From positions 22,007,738 to 22,071,737 of the forward strand of contig CM037833.1 in the NCBI GenBank assembly GCA_021234535.1: a stretch of 64,000 nt of DNA, given 5' to 3'. Below are positions 50,369-63,393 of the stretch, piece by piece (position 1 is the first letter of the stretch; every line of letters starts with the position of its first letter). This DNA is from Stichopus chloronotus. Lineage: Eukaryota > Echinodermata > Holothuroidea > Aspidochirotida > Stichopodidae. The translations under genes and the position numbers were made by a program. The notes under the pieces were generated by a model. That model was given only the letters and a program-made list of their open reading frames with translations, was not told where the DNA came from and searched no databases.

Positions 50369-52650
50369 CACAGAAAACAGAAAAGACAGTAAACTCTACA
50401 TTGTTCCGAATTTTTTTAGGGATTTTTAAAACGGATTTGACAGCGCTAACAGTGTGTCAATATATTTGCTCGTGAGCCCAAACTATAACTGTGATAGTGC
50501 TAGGTTAATTTATGGGCGTTAAAGCATTCGAAAATGAAATTAGAGGAACATGTATTACGACGGATGATACCGCCTCCCAGTTAATTACCCAAATTCGGCT
50601 CGACTTCCTGTCGAATCAAAACTACTTGTAAAATCTGCAGTGTGGTGTTAAAAGGTTCGCTTCCTGAGTGTCTTGATTATGATGATGGTCAAAGAAAAAA
50701 GTTTTGTTTCATGTTTATGTTGGTTGCTATCGCTTTTATAACTAACCTAGATAAATGCTTGTAAGTCGGATGATAACTGTCTCCTTAGATAAATTATCCG
50801 ATTGATCTGTTTTTTGCTCCATGTACTTTTTAAAGAATCCAAACTGTATTTACAATTCACTGATCACGTATGCCAGAAAACAAATGTAAGCATTTATATT
50901 TTTCTTACGAGATATAGCCGCATTAAAATTATATAGTATCTTGATGAATCACTATCATTATTGTATTCGCCTAATTGCACTTTTTTAAGGACTATAATAA
51001 TGACGCACTGTTTAACGGATGAACCGGTGAAAATATAGTACAGTTTGGAAATGATTAAGATATCAAAGGTGTACACTTAACTGACATATTTCTAAGAACG
51101 GATTAATTTTGTCGTACTTTTGATTAAGTTGCTGTTCAAATACATTCAAGTGCCCTAGTCCTTACAGTGAAGGTACAGTATGCTTACCTACATATGAAAC
51201 AAAGGGACAAAAAACAAAAAGTAAAAAATAAATTGATACTTTTAAGATAAAATGTGCTCTGAGATGTCACTACCAGATAAAATAGACATATCTACTGCAC
51301 AGTCGATTTCAAAGAGAAAGGAAAAGCAGAAGTGTGTTGTAGTGCTAACAAATAGCACATAGGCATACATAAAAGCAAAATAATTTTAAAATATTCTCAG
51401 CACAAATTCTACTTTGTTTCCTATGAAAATTCCTCTTTTCGTTTGCTGCTATTGTAATCTTAATCACAGTAAAAACATGTACACAGTTTCATACCGCATG
51501 TCAAGGTTGCTCTAAGTACACACGACGTTGCTTTACATGGTTACATCCCGTTTATCAACCTGTTAGAGTAACAACAAACTCTGTCTGAAAACTGAATTGA
51601 TTTGGAAAGTAGTGGCCAGTCCACATCTATGGCCTTCTTATGTCTCATCCCACTGAGGCTAGTATATTTCTTGAAGCCATGGTGAATGGTATTTCATATA
51701 CTAATCTGATTAGTAATTTTCCACCTTTTAGTCAAATGTTCAGAAGTTAATATCATACCGGCAGCAAATTTGTAAGAAAAAAAAATGTTGCTCACATAAG
51801 GCTTCCATAATTGAAGAAATCATCAATAAAAATCATAACATTCAAGTGGTACAAGCGAATTGGTTCTATGTGTTGTTGTGATTTCCCACATGAATTTCTA
51901 GACATAAAAAGGGTTTTTAAAGTAAAGTAGAATATCATCAATTTTCTGGCAAACATAATGATTGTGAAATCATACATGTTATCTGTGAGGAAAAGTAGAT
52001 TATCTTATTTTCACAATATTGATATTTCAAATGGTTGCAGGTTTCCCGTGTTGTTTGTTCTTAATAGCTTTTTTTTTTATTTGAGCAAGCGCCGTTGTTA
52101 TAAAACGTATAGTTAGAACAACTTGAGTCTTGAATTTCTCGCAGCAGCAGAGTTTTGCATAGCTTATATCTGAAGAAAGATGTTTATGCACATAGCAATA
52201 ATATCTAATTCTCAAACAAAACAAAGCAAGTGTGGTTGAAATGGTTCTAAAATTTTTGTATGGTGAATTAGATGCTCTAAGCGTTGCTCGTGAAATATCG
52301 AGTACCCAACGGGTTGTCATTTTATTTCAGTATTACAAGTGGATGTATACTGACGTAAATGTAACTAATTTTACTTTGTTACTTCTTTGTTGTTAAATCT
52401 AGAGCAATGGTAGGCCTATTAGTTGCGGCGAATTATTTTATTTCCAGATAATCTGTTAATTTAATTCCTATTAGTTTTTTTTGTTTTCACTGCACAGGGA
52501 ATCAAGTTCAGTTAAATACTGTCGGCGATATATCAAAACAAGTGTAATTGTGAACAAAGTAATTAACAAAATTTCCTAGCTATCAATTGCTAGAGACAAA
52601 AATCAATTCTAAATATATGTCACATAATATCTTTATGTAACAATGGAATG

Positions 52651-55600
52651 AAATCCCTGGACTTAACCTTGGGCACGCTCGTTGAGCCTATAGCAAAATA
52701 TTGTGTGTAAGTTGCGTCGTTATATGCACCTTCCGTACTGGCGCATTTACCAGCATGTTACCTGACGTCAAAGCAAGGGGCGGGGGAGTTCAAGTTTTTA
52801 TGAGGGGGTGGACTCTACACGTCTGATTTATAGTGTTCAATTGCCAGTTTAAGTCTCTCTTAAACTGGCAAACCATCTAAAATTTAGACAACGTCATCAT
52901 GTGACCTCATCATTACCATGTGAATTATGTAAAAGTGACCTCAGCCGATTTATCAGCCGATTTATCTTCTAGGAGATTAGTCTTTATGGTTTTAGAATGG
53001 GAACGGGTTGTGTTTATTTTTGCACTGAGTAAGCAACTAATGTGAGACTTTCTTTGTGAGATTTTCTTTGTGCATCAATGAAAAATACTTTTAAGTCGTT
53101 GTAATTTTTCACACACATATACGTGCCGACGAGTCAATCTGGCTAGGTTTAACCTTTTAAAGAGAGGAGCGCGTTGTCCACTCAGAGGGGGAGCTGTTAT
53201 TATCGCCCTGATGGTATTCGGTTGACCGTTGTGTAATAAAGTGGAAGAGAGAACTGTGAAAGAATTCGAAAACAACCTGAGAATAAAGCTGACTCTTGAC
53301 AGTTAGGGCTGACTGATATTAAGAAATATTTTACATCATAATAAAGGCGAGGTCATCATTATTTTCTGCATTTAATTTGTTCAACTTTTAAAACGTATTC
53401 TTAAAAATATGTTGTGCTTTCCTTAGTTTCAAGTTGTGTGCCGCGCAGACCATTTGGTAATATCAGGTAGAAAAGTATGGAATAGATATATACAGGTGTG
53501 TATCTTTCAGGCCATTATACTTCAGCTGAATAAGAGGGGTGAGCAAGAGGGGGCGGGGTGGTTATGACAGGATCGCTTCATCCACGCACGCGCTGCCCTC
53601 GAGGTTCTATGTTTTCGTTGTTGTTTTTGTTCCTTCATCAAAAAGCCTTAGCATGGCGTAATCAGAGAAGTACTTTCATTTGTAAAGCTACATTAGAGAA
53701 CAGCGTCATCATTTACTCCATACAGCCGTCTTCTCTTGTGCTACATGTCCTTCACTAACCTTGTCGTTAAGTCAGTAAACGATCCCAGTCTGCACTATTT
53801 GTCACACTGGTCGCTACGACCGTTGTTGGTAGCTGCAAGTTAAGATCGGTTTATACTTCAGGTGTCCTATATCAAATATTCAGCACAAGCCACGTCAGTA
53901 TAACCTTACTAAAGACTGTCACGACACGATCGTAATTATTTCACACTTGAAGAAACGTGATCCTGAGCTATGCTGAAGGTTTGCTCCCAAAGGTAACAGA
54001 ACTTCATATTTTGAAGAAATAGAAAACAACGTGAACAATAAAATCGTAACACAAAAGGGGTAATCATGATGAAAAAGTTGGTGATCTAGTAATCCATAAT
54101 TTTTGTAATTCGATCTATAGTTGCTAAAGAATTGGACCGCAAGATAATCCAACCTCCTTTCTTTAGAATCTTGATCAATAACTCAAACTAGCAAACTTGA
54201 TGATAAAAGAAACGTAAATGAACGAATTCTAGGGTTTTACCTGATTAAGGTGGTTCAAATATTGCAGGGATTTGTTTCCAGTTGCATGATGTGAATATGT
54301 CATCAGAATCACGATAATTTAGAGTACAACGGAGCGCATTGCATCCACGCATTTGCTTCAAAATCGTACGATTTCGATGAGTTAAGTTTACAACACAAGA
54401 AAGTGCAGTCGAAACATGAAATTTTCAGCCAAATCTGATGATATGCATTTGCAAGTATAGCCTTATTCTAAATGGTTAGTAGGTGTATAGAAACGGGCTT
54501 CACATTAGTAACATTTATTAAGGGTATAGATTTGTCCTGAACACATCCAACTTTCCAGATATGGAAATGTGTCTTTAAATTTGCATCTAAGCCTTAATAT
54601 TTGCTTTTCATGTTTAAAAGTGTCGGAGGTGCATTAATGCAACTTTATTGGCAAAGAAAGCTCTATCAAAATATAGAATTAAAAAAGAAATACTTCTACT
54701 ACATTTTCTGAGCGAATTGTCCAATACGTGTTTTAAAATTTAGGGCAGTAATTGTACCCGAAGTCCATGCAATTCACCGTATTCCGTATTTCATAATGAA
54801 ACCGCTCTGCCATTTTGATATCGTTGCATCTGGATAACAAACACACTCATGTTTACTTTCGTTCTACTCAAGAAAGTCTTGGCCTTGGATTGTTAACGTT
54901 TGGAATAATCTATGCGTTGACATTACACTTACACTAATACGAAATCGTAAGCGATACTTTTCACGTAATTGAATACGATCCCATCACATATAACTCAGAA
55001 ACAATGGATAAATGCTTGCCATCTTGGAATCAGAACAGGGAATAATATAGTCAACACATTTATTAGCATCCTTTCAATTAATGCATGAACGTTTGGTAAT
55101 AATGACCACTTTGCTTACCACTATAACATATCAGCACTGTTGTCGTCTGTATTGCAAGACTAGCATAAGAATGTAAGGAGAGCAAAAAGATTACAGAACC
55201 AGTGTCCATGTTATTCGGCAAAAACGTTCGACGTAGGGTATCGTAAGTGTGATAGATTAGAATATAAAACAATTATTTCAAAGGAAACACAATAGTAGTG
55301 GAACAACCTTAACACCTCAAAAATATCATTGACATAGGAAACTACACAATAAAGGGGAAAAAACTGGGAATAATTGACAAAATAAATACACAAACAGCAA
55401 ATCTCTTCTAGGGGTAAGTAACCTGTGAATTTTAATTAGAGTCACAAATGGCATTGTTGAAAATCTTCGTTGACATGCGATAACTGTTCACGGTTGAATA
55501 AAAAAAAAATCATACCGAATATTTCATACAAGTAATATCATGCTATTGTGTAAGTGAGTGAAAACGGTTGAAGCAACTCTTAAATTATAATATTGGTTTT

Positions 55601-56894
55601 TATAGCATTATGTACTCACAAATCTGTCTATATTATCATTCTTCACGTTACCCTATTCTGTATTACATCTTCCTTGAACGGCAAAAACAATGAATGAACG
55701 CTGCCCTTGTTGTCTGGAATTCAAAACTTGAGTAAGGGCGGTCTTTCAGAATATCTCAGATTTGCTCTGTGCAAGACAAGAAACGACAAGAAATTTAATA
55801 TAAATTAAACTTAGGATGGGTCTGTTGGCATTAATTTCAGCCAAATGATTTTCGAGCTGGTCGATGAAACTGCTATGTTATATATTACGTTTGAGCAATA
55901 AAGAAACTGCTGTATGTTTTTAACTTTGTGAAAAAATGCTTGTATGAAAAGTGCATGACCTCGTGTGCTATTCAGCATTATCCAAATTTGAAGGTTATGT
56001 TAGAAGAAATGAAATTTTGATTGTTGATCGTTTATCATTAAATATGTCAAACATAGTTACAAACTCCATCAAATGTCGGGCATTTTGCAGGCTTTTTTTT
56101 TTCTCATTCCCATACAATAACAAATATTGGCTGAGTATTTAAATATATGAGGTAAAGAGAGAAAGTCGAATGACATGTCTTATGTTATTCTTTGTTTACT
56201 CAGCATTTATTTTAGGGGAAATTGAGAATTTCGTAATTTTGTCTTGTTTTTAACAAATAGGAATATTACCCGTCAGTAGTATCCCAGTAGTTAGGAGATG
56301 ATAAAGATATGTTTAACAAACGAAATACCGACACTGCGCAAACCCCTCTTCATCATATTTCCGTTTTCACAAAACTTCCAGCGAATATACAGAAACACTT
56401 TATCGTATTATCTTATTCATGAAATCGAATCTCCATTTTATGAGATTTTTAACAACGCATGAATATGCACATTATGGCTGGGGTGCTATCTTGACTCGTT
56501 GATTACGGTAAATCGCTAAAATACACTTGCTGCTTAGCGACGAATATCGGACAATTTCTTGAACAGTGGAAGCACTGAGTATATTTCACCAGTGATTCAG
56601 ATTGCTCGTCGTGGATATAAGTGCTAAATATTCGAATTACTTAATGATGTAGTACTGCAATACACCATATAATCGTCCAACGGCATATGCACCTGCATGC
56701 GCGTAGACCATGTTCCTAGATATCGAGCATGCGTCAGTATTTTCTTCACAGTGTGTAAACATCTAGAGTTTTTGAACAACTGTGCAGTAGAACTATACAT
56801 GCATACTTTGTAAACATATAGTGAGTGAAAATATTATCAACGCATGGGACATGGCATTGACGTACCAGACGTAAACACACAGACCAGATGTCGC
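52651..56894. other. Gene-free region right of the duplication
   Basis: AT-rich with only short scattered open frames. About 25 bases near 56310-56340 resemble 1211-1236 (GAAAT-CCGACACTG), suggesting a shared repeat. Confidence 0.4.
52843..52869. repeat. Perfect 11-bp hairpin
   Basis: GCCAGTTTAAG, loop TCTCT, CTTAAACTGGC, just right of the end of unit B. Confidence 0.6.
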
Positions 56895-57660
56895 CTAGGA
56901 GGAGATCGTGACAAACTTTTTCAGCGCATTTTTACCGTTTTGACCTTTAATCCTGACCTTTGACGTGGTGATGTCATCAATATTTGCAAAAAGTTCTTGT
57001 GTCCTGTCTACATATGTACTCACACATTTAAATAATGCTAAAAATGGGTTTTTCGTGACCTGTGATCTTTGACCTATGGCCGAAAACTACACGACATACC
57101 TCGGCACCTACCCACCAAGTTTGAAGTTTATCCGATCAACCGTTTAGGAGGAGGTCGTGATACACCTTTCACAGCATTTTTGCCGTTTTGACCTTTCATC
57201 ACATGACTTTTGACGTGGTAACATCTTCAGTATTTTTAGAAAATTTATCGTATTGTCTACTCTCCATATATGTTAGTGTTATCAGTCTAGAATTTTCACA
57301 CAATGAGATAATCCTGAAAGTTTGTTTTTCGTTTTCATGACCTATGACCTTTCACCTATGATACTACAAATTATACCTGGGTACTTACCCACCAAGTATG
57401 AGATTGATCCGACTTACCGCCTAGGAGGGGATCGTGACACAAGTTCAAACGTTAACACACACACACACCCACGCCCACGTGTGCGCTCTCGCATCGGCAT
57501 GGTTAAGTACTCATTAATACCACGCAACGGGACCCGACTGCACCAATGGTCACTTTACCATGGGGTTCGCTGGGGTGTAGCTACTCATCCACTACAAGTG
57601 TTTCCATGGCAACCATTCCCCCATGGGGGTACAATGCAATATGTTGCTGCACTAGCGAAA
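56895..57660. repeat. Interspersed element with about 250-277-bp internal repeats
   Basis: AGGAGGAGATCGTGACA-like stretches recur near 56897, 57147 and 57424, each associated with TTTGACCTTT and TGACGTGGT-type words. The repeat body is followed by a CA-rich run (57454-57480) and GC-richer sequence. An open stretch at 57322-57663 overlaps the repeats and is not a supported gene. Confidence 0.5.
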
Positions 57661-57669
57661 TGATTACAA

Positions 57670-57700
57670 TATCTCATCTTGTCCCTGTAGGGATGAGATA
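57670..57700. repeat. Hairpin at the end of the repeat element
   Basis: TATCTCATC and GATGAGATA form a 9-bp stem around a 13-base loop (57679-57691). Confidence 0.5.
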
Positions 57701-58171
57701 AAAATGTACATGTTTTCATGCACACTCATGCACTTCCTGGCGATTGTTATTGTGAGAAGCATTAGCTATCGTAGGACATTAACTATCGTACTAATTGATA
57801 ATAATATTATATATTAATAAATACTATTGTTTTCTTTAAACAAACACGTTATTTCCCTTTAAGACTTCAAGTCCAACTAAATTGGGCTGTTTATGATCTT
57901 GGACCGTTCCTTTATCAGTATTCTCTAAACAAAATTAAAAGGTGTTTTTACCTTCATTTTTTATAACTTGACATAATTCCAATAGGGTTAGACTAAAACA
58001 AAACATATGCTGCCAATCTAGGCCTACATGACAATGGGGATGCTGTAGAAGAGGTTCTATCAAAATTTGTTTCATGATTATCACTGCAAAAACTGTATTT
58101 TCCGAAGACGGTGTTTACTGACGGAATCATTTCTTAAACAGTAGGGCTGGCTAACTTATGTCGTGAGCTTC

Positions 58172-58320
58172 TCGGACAATTTCCACACAGATAATTTTCC
58201 CCCACAAAATTTCTCTTGGACAAGCTCCCCGGGACACGTCAAACTCGGACAATTCCACCTGTCCGTTTTTGTTTCATGGAAATGTTTCGAGTTAAGTTTA
58301 GAACTTTGGAAATTGTCCGA
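58172..58320. repeat. Inverted repeat, possible foldback element
   Basis: TCGGACAATTTCC (58172-58184) is the exact complement of GGAAATTGTCCGA (58308-58320). Further AATTGTCC words occur up to about 58350. Confidence 0.5.
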
Positions 58321-61300
58321 GGGGACGTTTCTTACTTGAAATTGTCCCCGCTGGCAAGTTTCTTGAGTAAAGTTGTATCGGTGGGATTTGCCCGTTGGAA
58401 AATTGTACCTGTTATGTCAGGGGGCAGTTGCTCGGGAACTATTTCCATGGTTGCTTTTGGTCATATTCATTATAGAGTCCCCTTTAAATCAGTTGCGATG
58501 CATGATAGCCACGTGCTTTGTCACCACGAGACCACAAATACTTTTGTATCGAAACTTCACCAGAGCTATATACTGTCAAAGAGCTCTGAAACGCTCATTA
58601 AATACTAAAGAATAAAAGACAAAGGTTGTTTGTGACGCCTACGATTTTGTATACTTTTGTCTGGCTACTTGTCATCGTGTAGCAACACTTGTAAAGAGCT
58701 TTGATTCTAGACCTATCACATGTGTGCATGTTACTATCGAAATTATTGGCCGACGTGTTTTCAAGTGCAGTCCTAGTATATTGCTGAGTTTGATATGAGA
58801 ACCGTGTTATGAGATATTACATCCTCTCTGACTTTCTGATATGTAAGTAAGTGACGTAAGGCAGTCCATACTGACTCTCCTCCAACAATACCAAATCTAA
58901 ATAACTTTCTCTTGCCAAGGAATTTCCGTGATAAAGCAATCTTTAACATTCAACAAAACTTTTGTAACCAGCAAATACAGTTAATTCGCAAGGGGTGCAT
59001 ATAGCATCAGTACTATCACCGAAGAGGGAAATAGTGTAGTTGCCCCCATGAACAATCCACAAGTTAATACAAGGCAAACAAAAAAACAGCCAAAAGAAGT
59101 ACTGAACGACTTAACACAAAGATGTTATAGTCACCAACCAGCAATTCTCCGTTCAACTATATTTGCACAGCCATCAACATGGAAATGCCTACTGGTACTG
59201 AAAGTTGTATACTTCAAAACTTCACGATAAAATAGTCTATCTCCAGTAACTTAGTAAAAATGACATAAAACACACCAAAAAAAAAAAAAAACATAAATCA
59301 GATTTTTTACTATATACTACGTTGATTGACACATAAGCCCACCATGATGCTCTTAATTTAGCATCGGTAACGCGAGTCTACCAACAATGCAAACATAACG
59401 TATCTCAGTAAAGAGGGAATTTAGGGACGGTGTCATGAAAGAGCAGCCTTTGTGTATGTTTGTAACTCAGGAGGAACTTGACTAAACCCCACTCCACGCA
59501 TACCATACCATCTTTGCCTAATCTATATTTTCCAATGATTCCCACACACATTTTATTAAACCGTAGGATGGTGTCTGTACGAATTATTTCTTCCTTAATT
59601 TTGCATGAAACTTTTCGTCTCTGTGCACGTATTGCATTAATCCACGTAGATAGTTAATATGTGTAGTATATTGTCTATTCCTATGTGTATTCAACTGTGG
59701 GAAAAATATTGCGAGAAGTATGCAAACGCAAAAACAACTAATTCTTAGGTACCTCTTCGCTTATGAGATGTATTTACTATTTCTCTCTGTTGATGAGCAT
59801 TTCACTGAAAAGAGTTTTATTATATTTTATGTTTGCATTTATCGAGCTGCGATGACTGATCGTTTTTTTTTAAGCTTTTTCTTTCCGGTTGCTTTAAAGC
59901 TTCAGTCTTTCGTATGAAATAAGAGACTTGTTTACATGTTTATGTGTGAGTTAAGTTCAATGGAATTAGTCAATTGAAATTTTACAGGTCACCGATATTT
60001 TATCACCACTTCGTCTGTCTGTTTTAAACCAAAATGTTAGAGTCGGTGACGCGTGGTAGCTTTTGTTAAGGTGATGATTATAATTTCAGGCCAGTACTGG
60101 TATATCCAAAATAATAGACAAAGGCAGGGTGCCCTCGTTTAGGTGTGTCACATAATACTTCCTATTTTGAGACCTACAAAAGGTCACATGTCTGTTTGAT
60201 ACCCAAAACGGCTGCATCGACTTCTATTGATATCATGGAGTGGAAGGTCGATATAACAGACTCCTGGCACCAACGTTACCTATGAATAGGGTGTTAATTT
60301 ATTAGCGTTAGTATGTAAGCCAGCTATATTTATGTGGCTTGCAAACGTTTGCTATATTTTGTTCAACTTTTCATTTCTCACAAGCATAAAAGTATGCCAG
60401 TGTTCATGTTTGTAAAGGAAAGCATATTTAATGACAATAGTCTTTGCACCTTCAATTTGCGAAAGCATTTATCAAAAATCTACAGCCAAGCATAACCCGT
60501 AAATGTATAGATATGGCAACGTAACGTTAAGTTCTTACTTAGTCAAAGTATTGAATCAACTACTTCAACCAACTTTTGCCTGACTTTGGCAACAGTTTTA
60601 ATAACTTTGAATGTGAAACTAGTGATACATATCATACAAAATAACCTGTACTTTGCTTTATATTTATATTTAACTGCTCACGGTTGACTTCTTCATTACG
60701 CTGTCGGATATGATAGATGAAAACGTAGCAAAGATCTGGAAGTCTTTTTTTCTGATCAAGTGCATAGCACTTTAAAATCGAGAAGAAATTCCGTTTATTG
60801 TTTAGTTGGAATGCACCATTCAGCAACCAGAGACCAGCAATTTTGAATAAGATACATCCGAAAATTTCACTGATATTAATCATATCAGATTTTCGTCGGT
60901 GTTGTAAGAGTTTGTATTTGAATTTGTATGATTACGACTTAAGGCTCCCTTTCCCTTATATGAAGTCGTCCAGTTCCTGGTTGTAATCGTTATTCACACC
61001 TACGCATACTTATGAATAGGACTAGGTAGACCAATGTTTTGATGCCGAGGTTGCTGCCCAAAATTCTTGTTGCATGAACTTTGTTGCATATGTTATATGT
61101 CATAAGTCAGGTGATATTTGGTTGTAGACGTATGTCTACGTATAACCACAAGACTATAGGAGCAGTGTATTTGAAATGTGTCTCTCGTTTTGAATGCAAC
61201 CACTTCATGATAACTAATGCATAGTACGCATATTTTCTGATTTCTTGAGTGAAATAGCCGGCCACTGTTGCTTGCCTATAATGATTTTCAGCTAGAGGTT

Positions 61301-62980
61301 AATAGTGATTTTTATTAATTAGTCAATCGGGACGCCAGTTATCATCATATTTGTAAATCATGTGATGAGCATCTTTACGAGTAACCGGTAGCATGCCGAT
61401 TAGTTCAGCCAGCTGTTAAGTGGCGGGGGGGGGGGGGGGATGAAGGACAACAAACAAGTATATTCTAAGAAATAAGTTTTAACCAAATATTGGCATACAC
61501 TTATGTGTTCCAGTTGAAAATTTGTAGGTAAATTGTGATTGTAATATGGCTTGATAAAACCGACTTTATTTTGGCAGTTTTGTATGCTATTGTTTCGCAC
61601 ACAAAGGACTTGTCATGAGTAAGTCTCAACTCCCAACGATACTCTGCAAAGACTAAATATCTGGCAATACCTAGACCCTGGTGGGCCGGATCACCTACTG
61701 TCGCATACACAGACAAGGTGTCTCGTACATTCTTATTCACGCGCAAGGGTTTCCCCGACAATCGAAGAGGCAGTTATATATTCACACTCGTTCAAAGTAC
61801 AACATTGGACTTTACTACGGAATAAGTAGCAAAAAAAAGAAAAAAAAGAAAGGAAAACCAATGACAATGCGACTTTCAGTTCAAAGTGGAATTGACCGTA
61901 GTGGGGTGGATGCAACATTAGGATATCCGTTAGACAAAAGATAAGACTTTCTAAAGCGTCTAATATGACGTATGACAAACAAAAAAGTTAATACACACAT
62001 GATGCTGGCGATCTTGTGAATATATGTGTCAATATTGTGAATATTCCAAAAAGCAATGTTACTTGTACCCCATTGTGGAACATACCATTCAGGGTGTACC
62101 GTAAGTTTATTGTGACTGGATGACCATGGTAACATTTTGCTATGCACTACCTAAAGCTTGCATGTATGCATATTCAGTTTCACATAATCATCTCCCTTCC
62201 TTCTTCCAAAGGCTATTTCCAGTGGACAGCAGTCCGGCGGCTGACAGATACAGTGGAAGATAAAAACAGTAACAGATAGAAAATAGTAAAGCGTAATGGG
62301 GGAGCTTTATGCGGGAGATGTAGATCGTTTGGGTGGACGATTAGAGAAGTTATAAAGGAGAGAAGAGCTGTTCTGCTGTAAACGGAGTATTCGCTTATGG
62401 TGGGCTTAAATGGCGGAATAGCTCTTAGCAAGGGCCAGACAATACCATAATATCTGGAGTCACAGCCTACAGTCGAACTGTTTATCAGACAATAATAGAC
62501 AGTAGGTGGTTGCGATTGTCTTAACCACATTTTCCGGTTTACATATAGGGCATAAAATGTCAGCAAAACGTTTGAAAGGGATCGTTTCAAAAGTTTTGTC
62601 TCCTATCGGCCTAAGACGCTTTCCCGCGAAACTCGCTCTATATGGATCTCATTGATTTGCAATCCACATGTACATCCACGGCTTAAAATGAAACTTGGGG
62701 GGGGGGGGGGATGAGATATCTAGATCCGCCTCCTCTGTTCATGGAAGTTGGGGGAGAGACAGGTATACTCTTCAAGTCGAATATTCATGTCATTTGTAAA
62801 GACAAAGGGCAAAGGATAGTTTCGAATACCGGGTTTAGTCTCTTCGTTATGTAAGGTCAAGTGTTGTTAATGCTGCCCATTAACCGCTATCTAATTTCTA
62901 GTTCCCATCCCGTATTTGGGTTAGCAGATTTCCGGATGAGGTTGAGAAATTCCTGGTACTTCCATGTGATAATTTTCCAG
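58321..62980. other. Gene-free region near the right edge
   Basis: G-runs at about 61425-61439 and 62697-62710 and an A-rich run at 61830-61855. No supported exon. Confidence 0.4.
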
Positions 62981-63160
62981 TTATATGTGGCACAGTAACT
63001 GCTAGGTTCAAGTCCCGTTTGGATACTTTTGGGTTGATTGAATATTTCCCTGTAAACGTTAAGTGGAATACTTCACACCTGATAATTATAACTCGTGAAA
63101 TAGTCGACGTCCGTGCTCTTGAAGTACATAACTTCGATTATGCGCCTGATCACTGTTTTG
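62981..63160 (+). CDS. Putative internal exon of an unidentified gene
   Basis: A 180-nt open stretch (60 codons, phase 1-1) between acceptor aattttccag and donor GTAAGT. It encodes ICGTVTARFKSRLDTFGLIE, YFPVNVKWNTSHLIIITREI and VDVRALEVHNFDYAPDHCFG. The beta-strand-like hydrophobic pattern and terminal cysteine loosely recall a netrin/TIMP-type module, but this is a weak impression. Neighbouring exons were not found upstream. Confidence 0.35.
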
Positions 63161-63346
63161 GTAAGTGTCAGCCACAATTTCGAACTGTCTTGATTGTATC
63201 TTTAAAAGACTGAACTTCGCCTTTTATAATCGATTGACTAGCACAGACTTGATTCCTATATGAAAACCTGTGATCTGATCATTACCTCGCAAGTGACTTT
63301 GGTAGTTTCTTCTCATCATGTCTTTCTTGCTTAACCTTTATCTCAG

Positions 63347-63393
63347 CAAACATGCGCCTCATGTTACTGGGACTATCCGACAGCTCCATGTGA
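63347..63393 (+). CDS. Possible following exon with stop
   Basis: After acceptor acctttatctcag. Joined in phase 1 to the exon ending at 63160 it encodes ANMRLMLLGLSDSSM and then TGA. Other frames across the same DNA stay open longer, so the frame assignment is uncertain. Confidence 0.2.

Larger units (their letters stand above)
28053..52650 (+). repeat. Tandem segmental duplication, unit B
   Basis: Second copy of the unit beginning at base 1. Exons and most introns align directly. Several segments are present in only one unit (listed separately). After about 52650 the similarity stops. Confidence 0.9.
47836..52650. other. 3' flank of copy B, distal part
   Basis: Diverged homologue of about 19420-23190, interrupted near 48050-49000 by DNA without a counterpart. 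A G-run is at 50082-50092. No gene recognised. Confidence 0.45.

Noticed and set aside
56310..56340. Possible start of a third duplicated unit
   Set aside because: Only about 25 bases resemble 1211-1236 and the similarity fades quickly on both sides; a shared repeat is enough.
57322..57663. 113-codon open frame
   Set aside because: It lies across interspersed repeats and a CA microsatellite, so it is probably chance.
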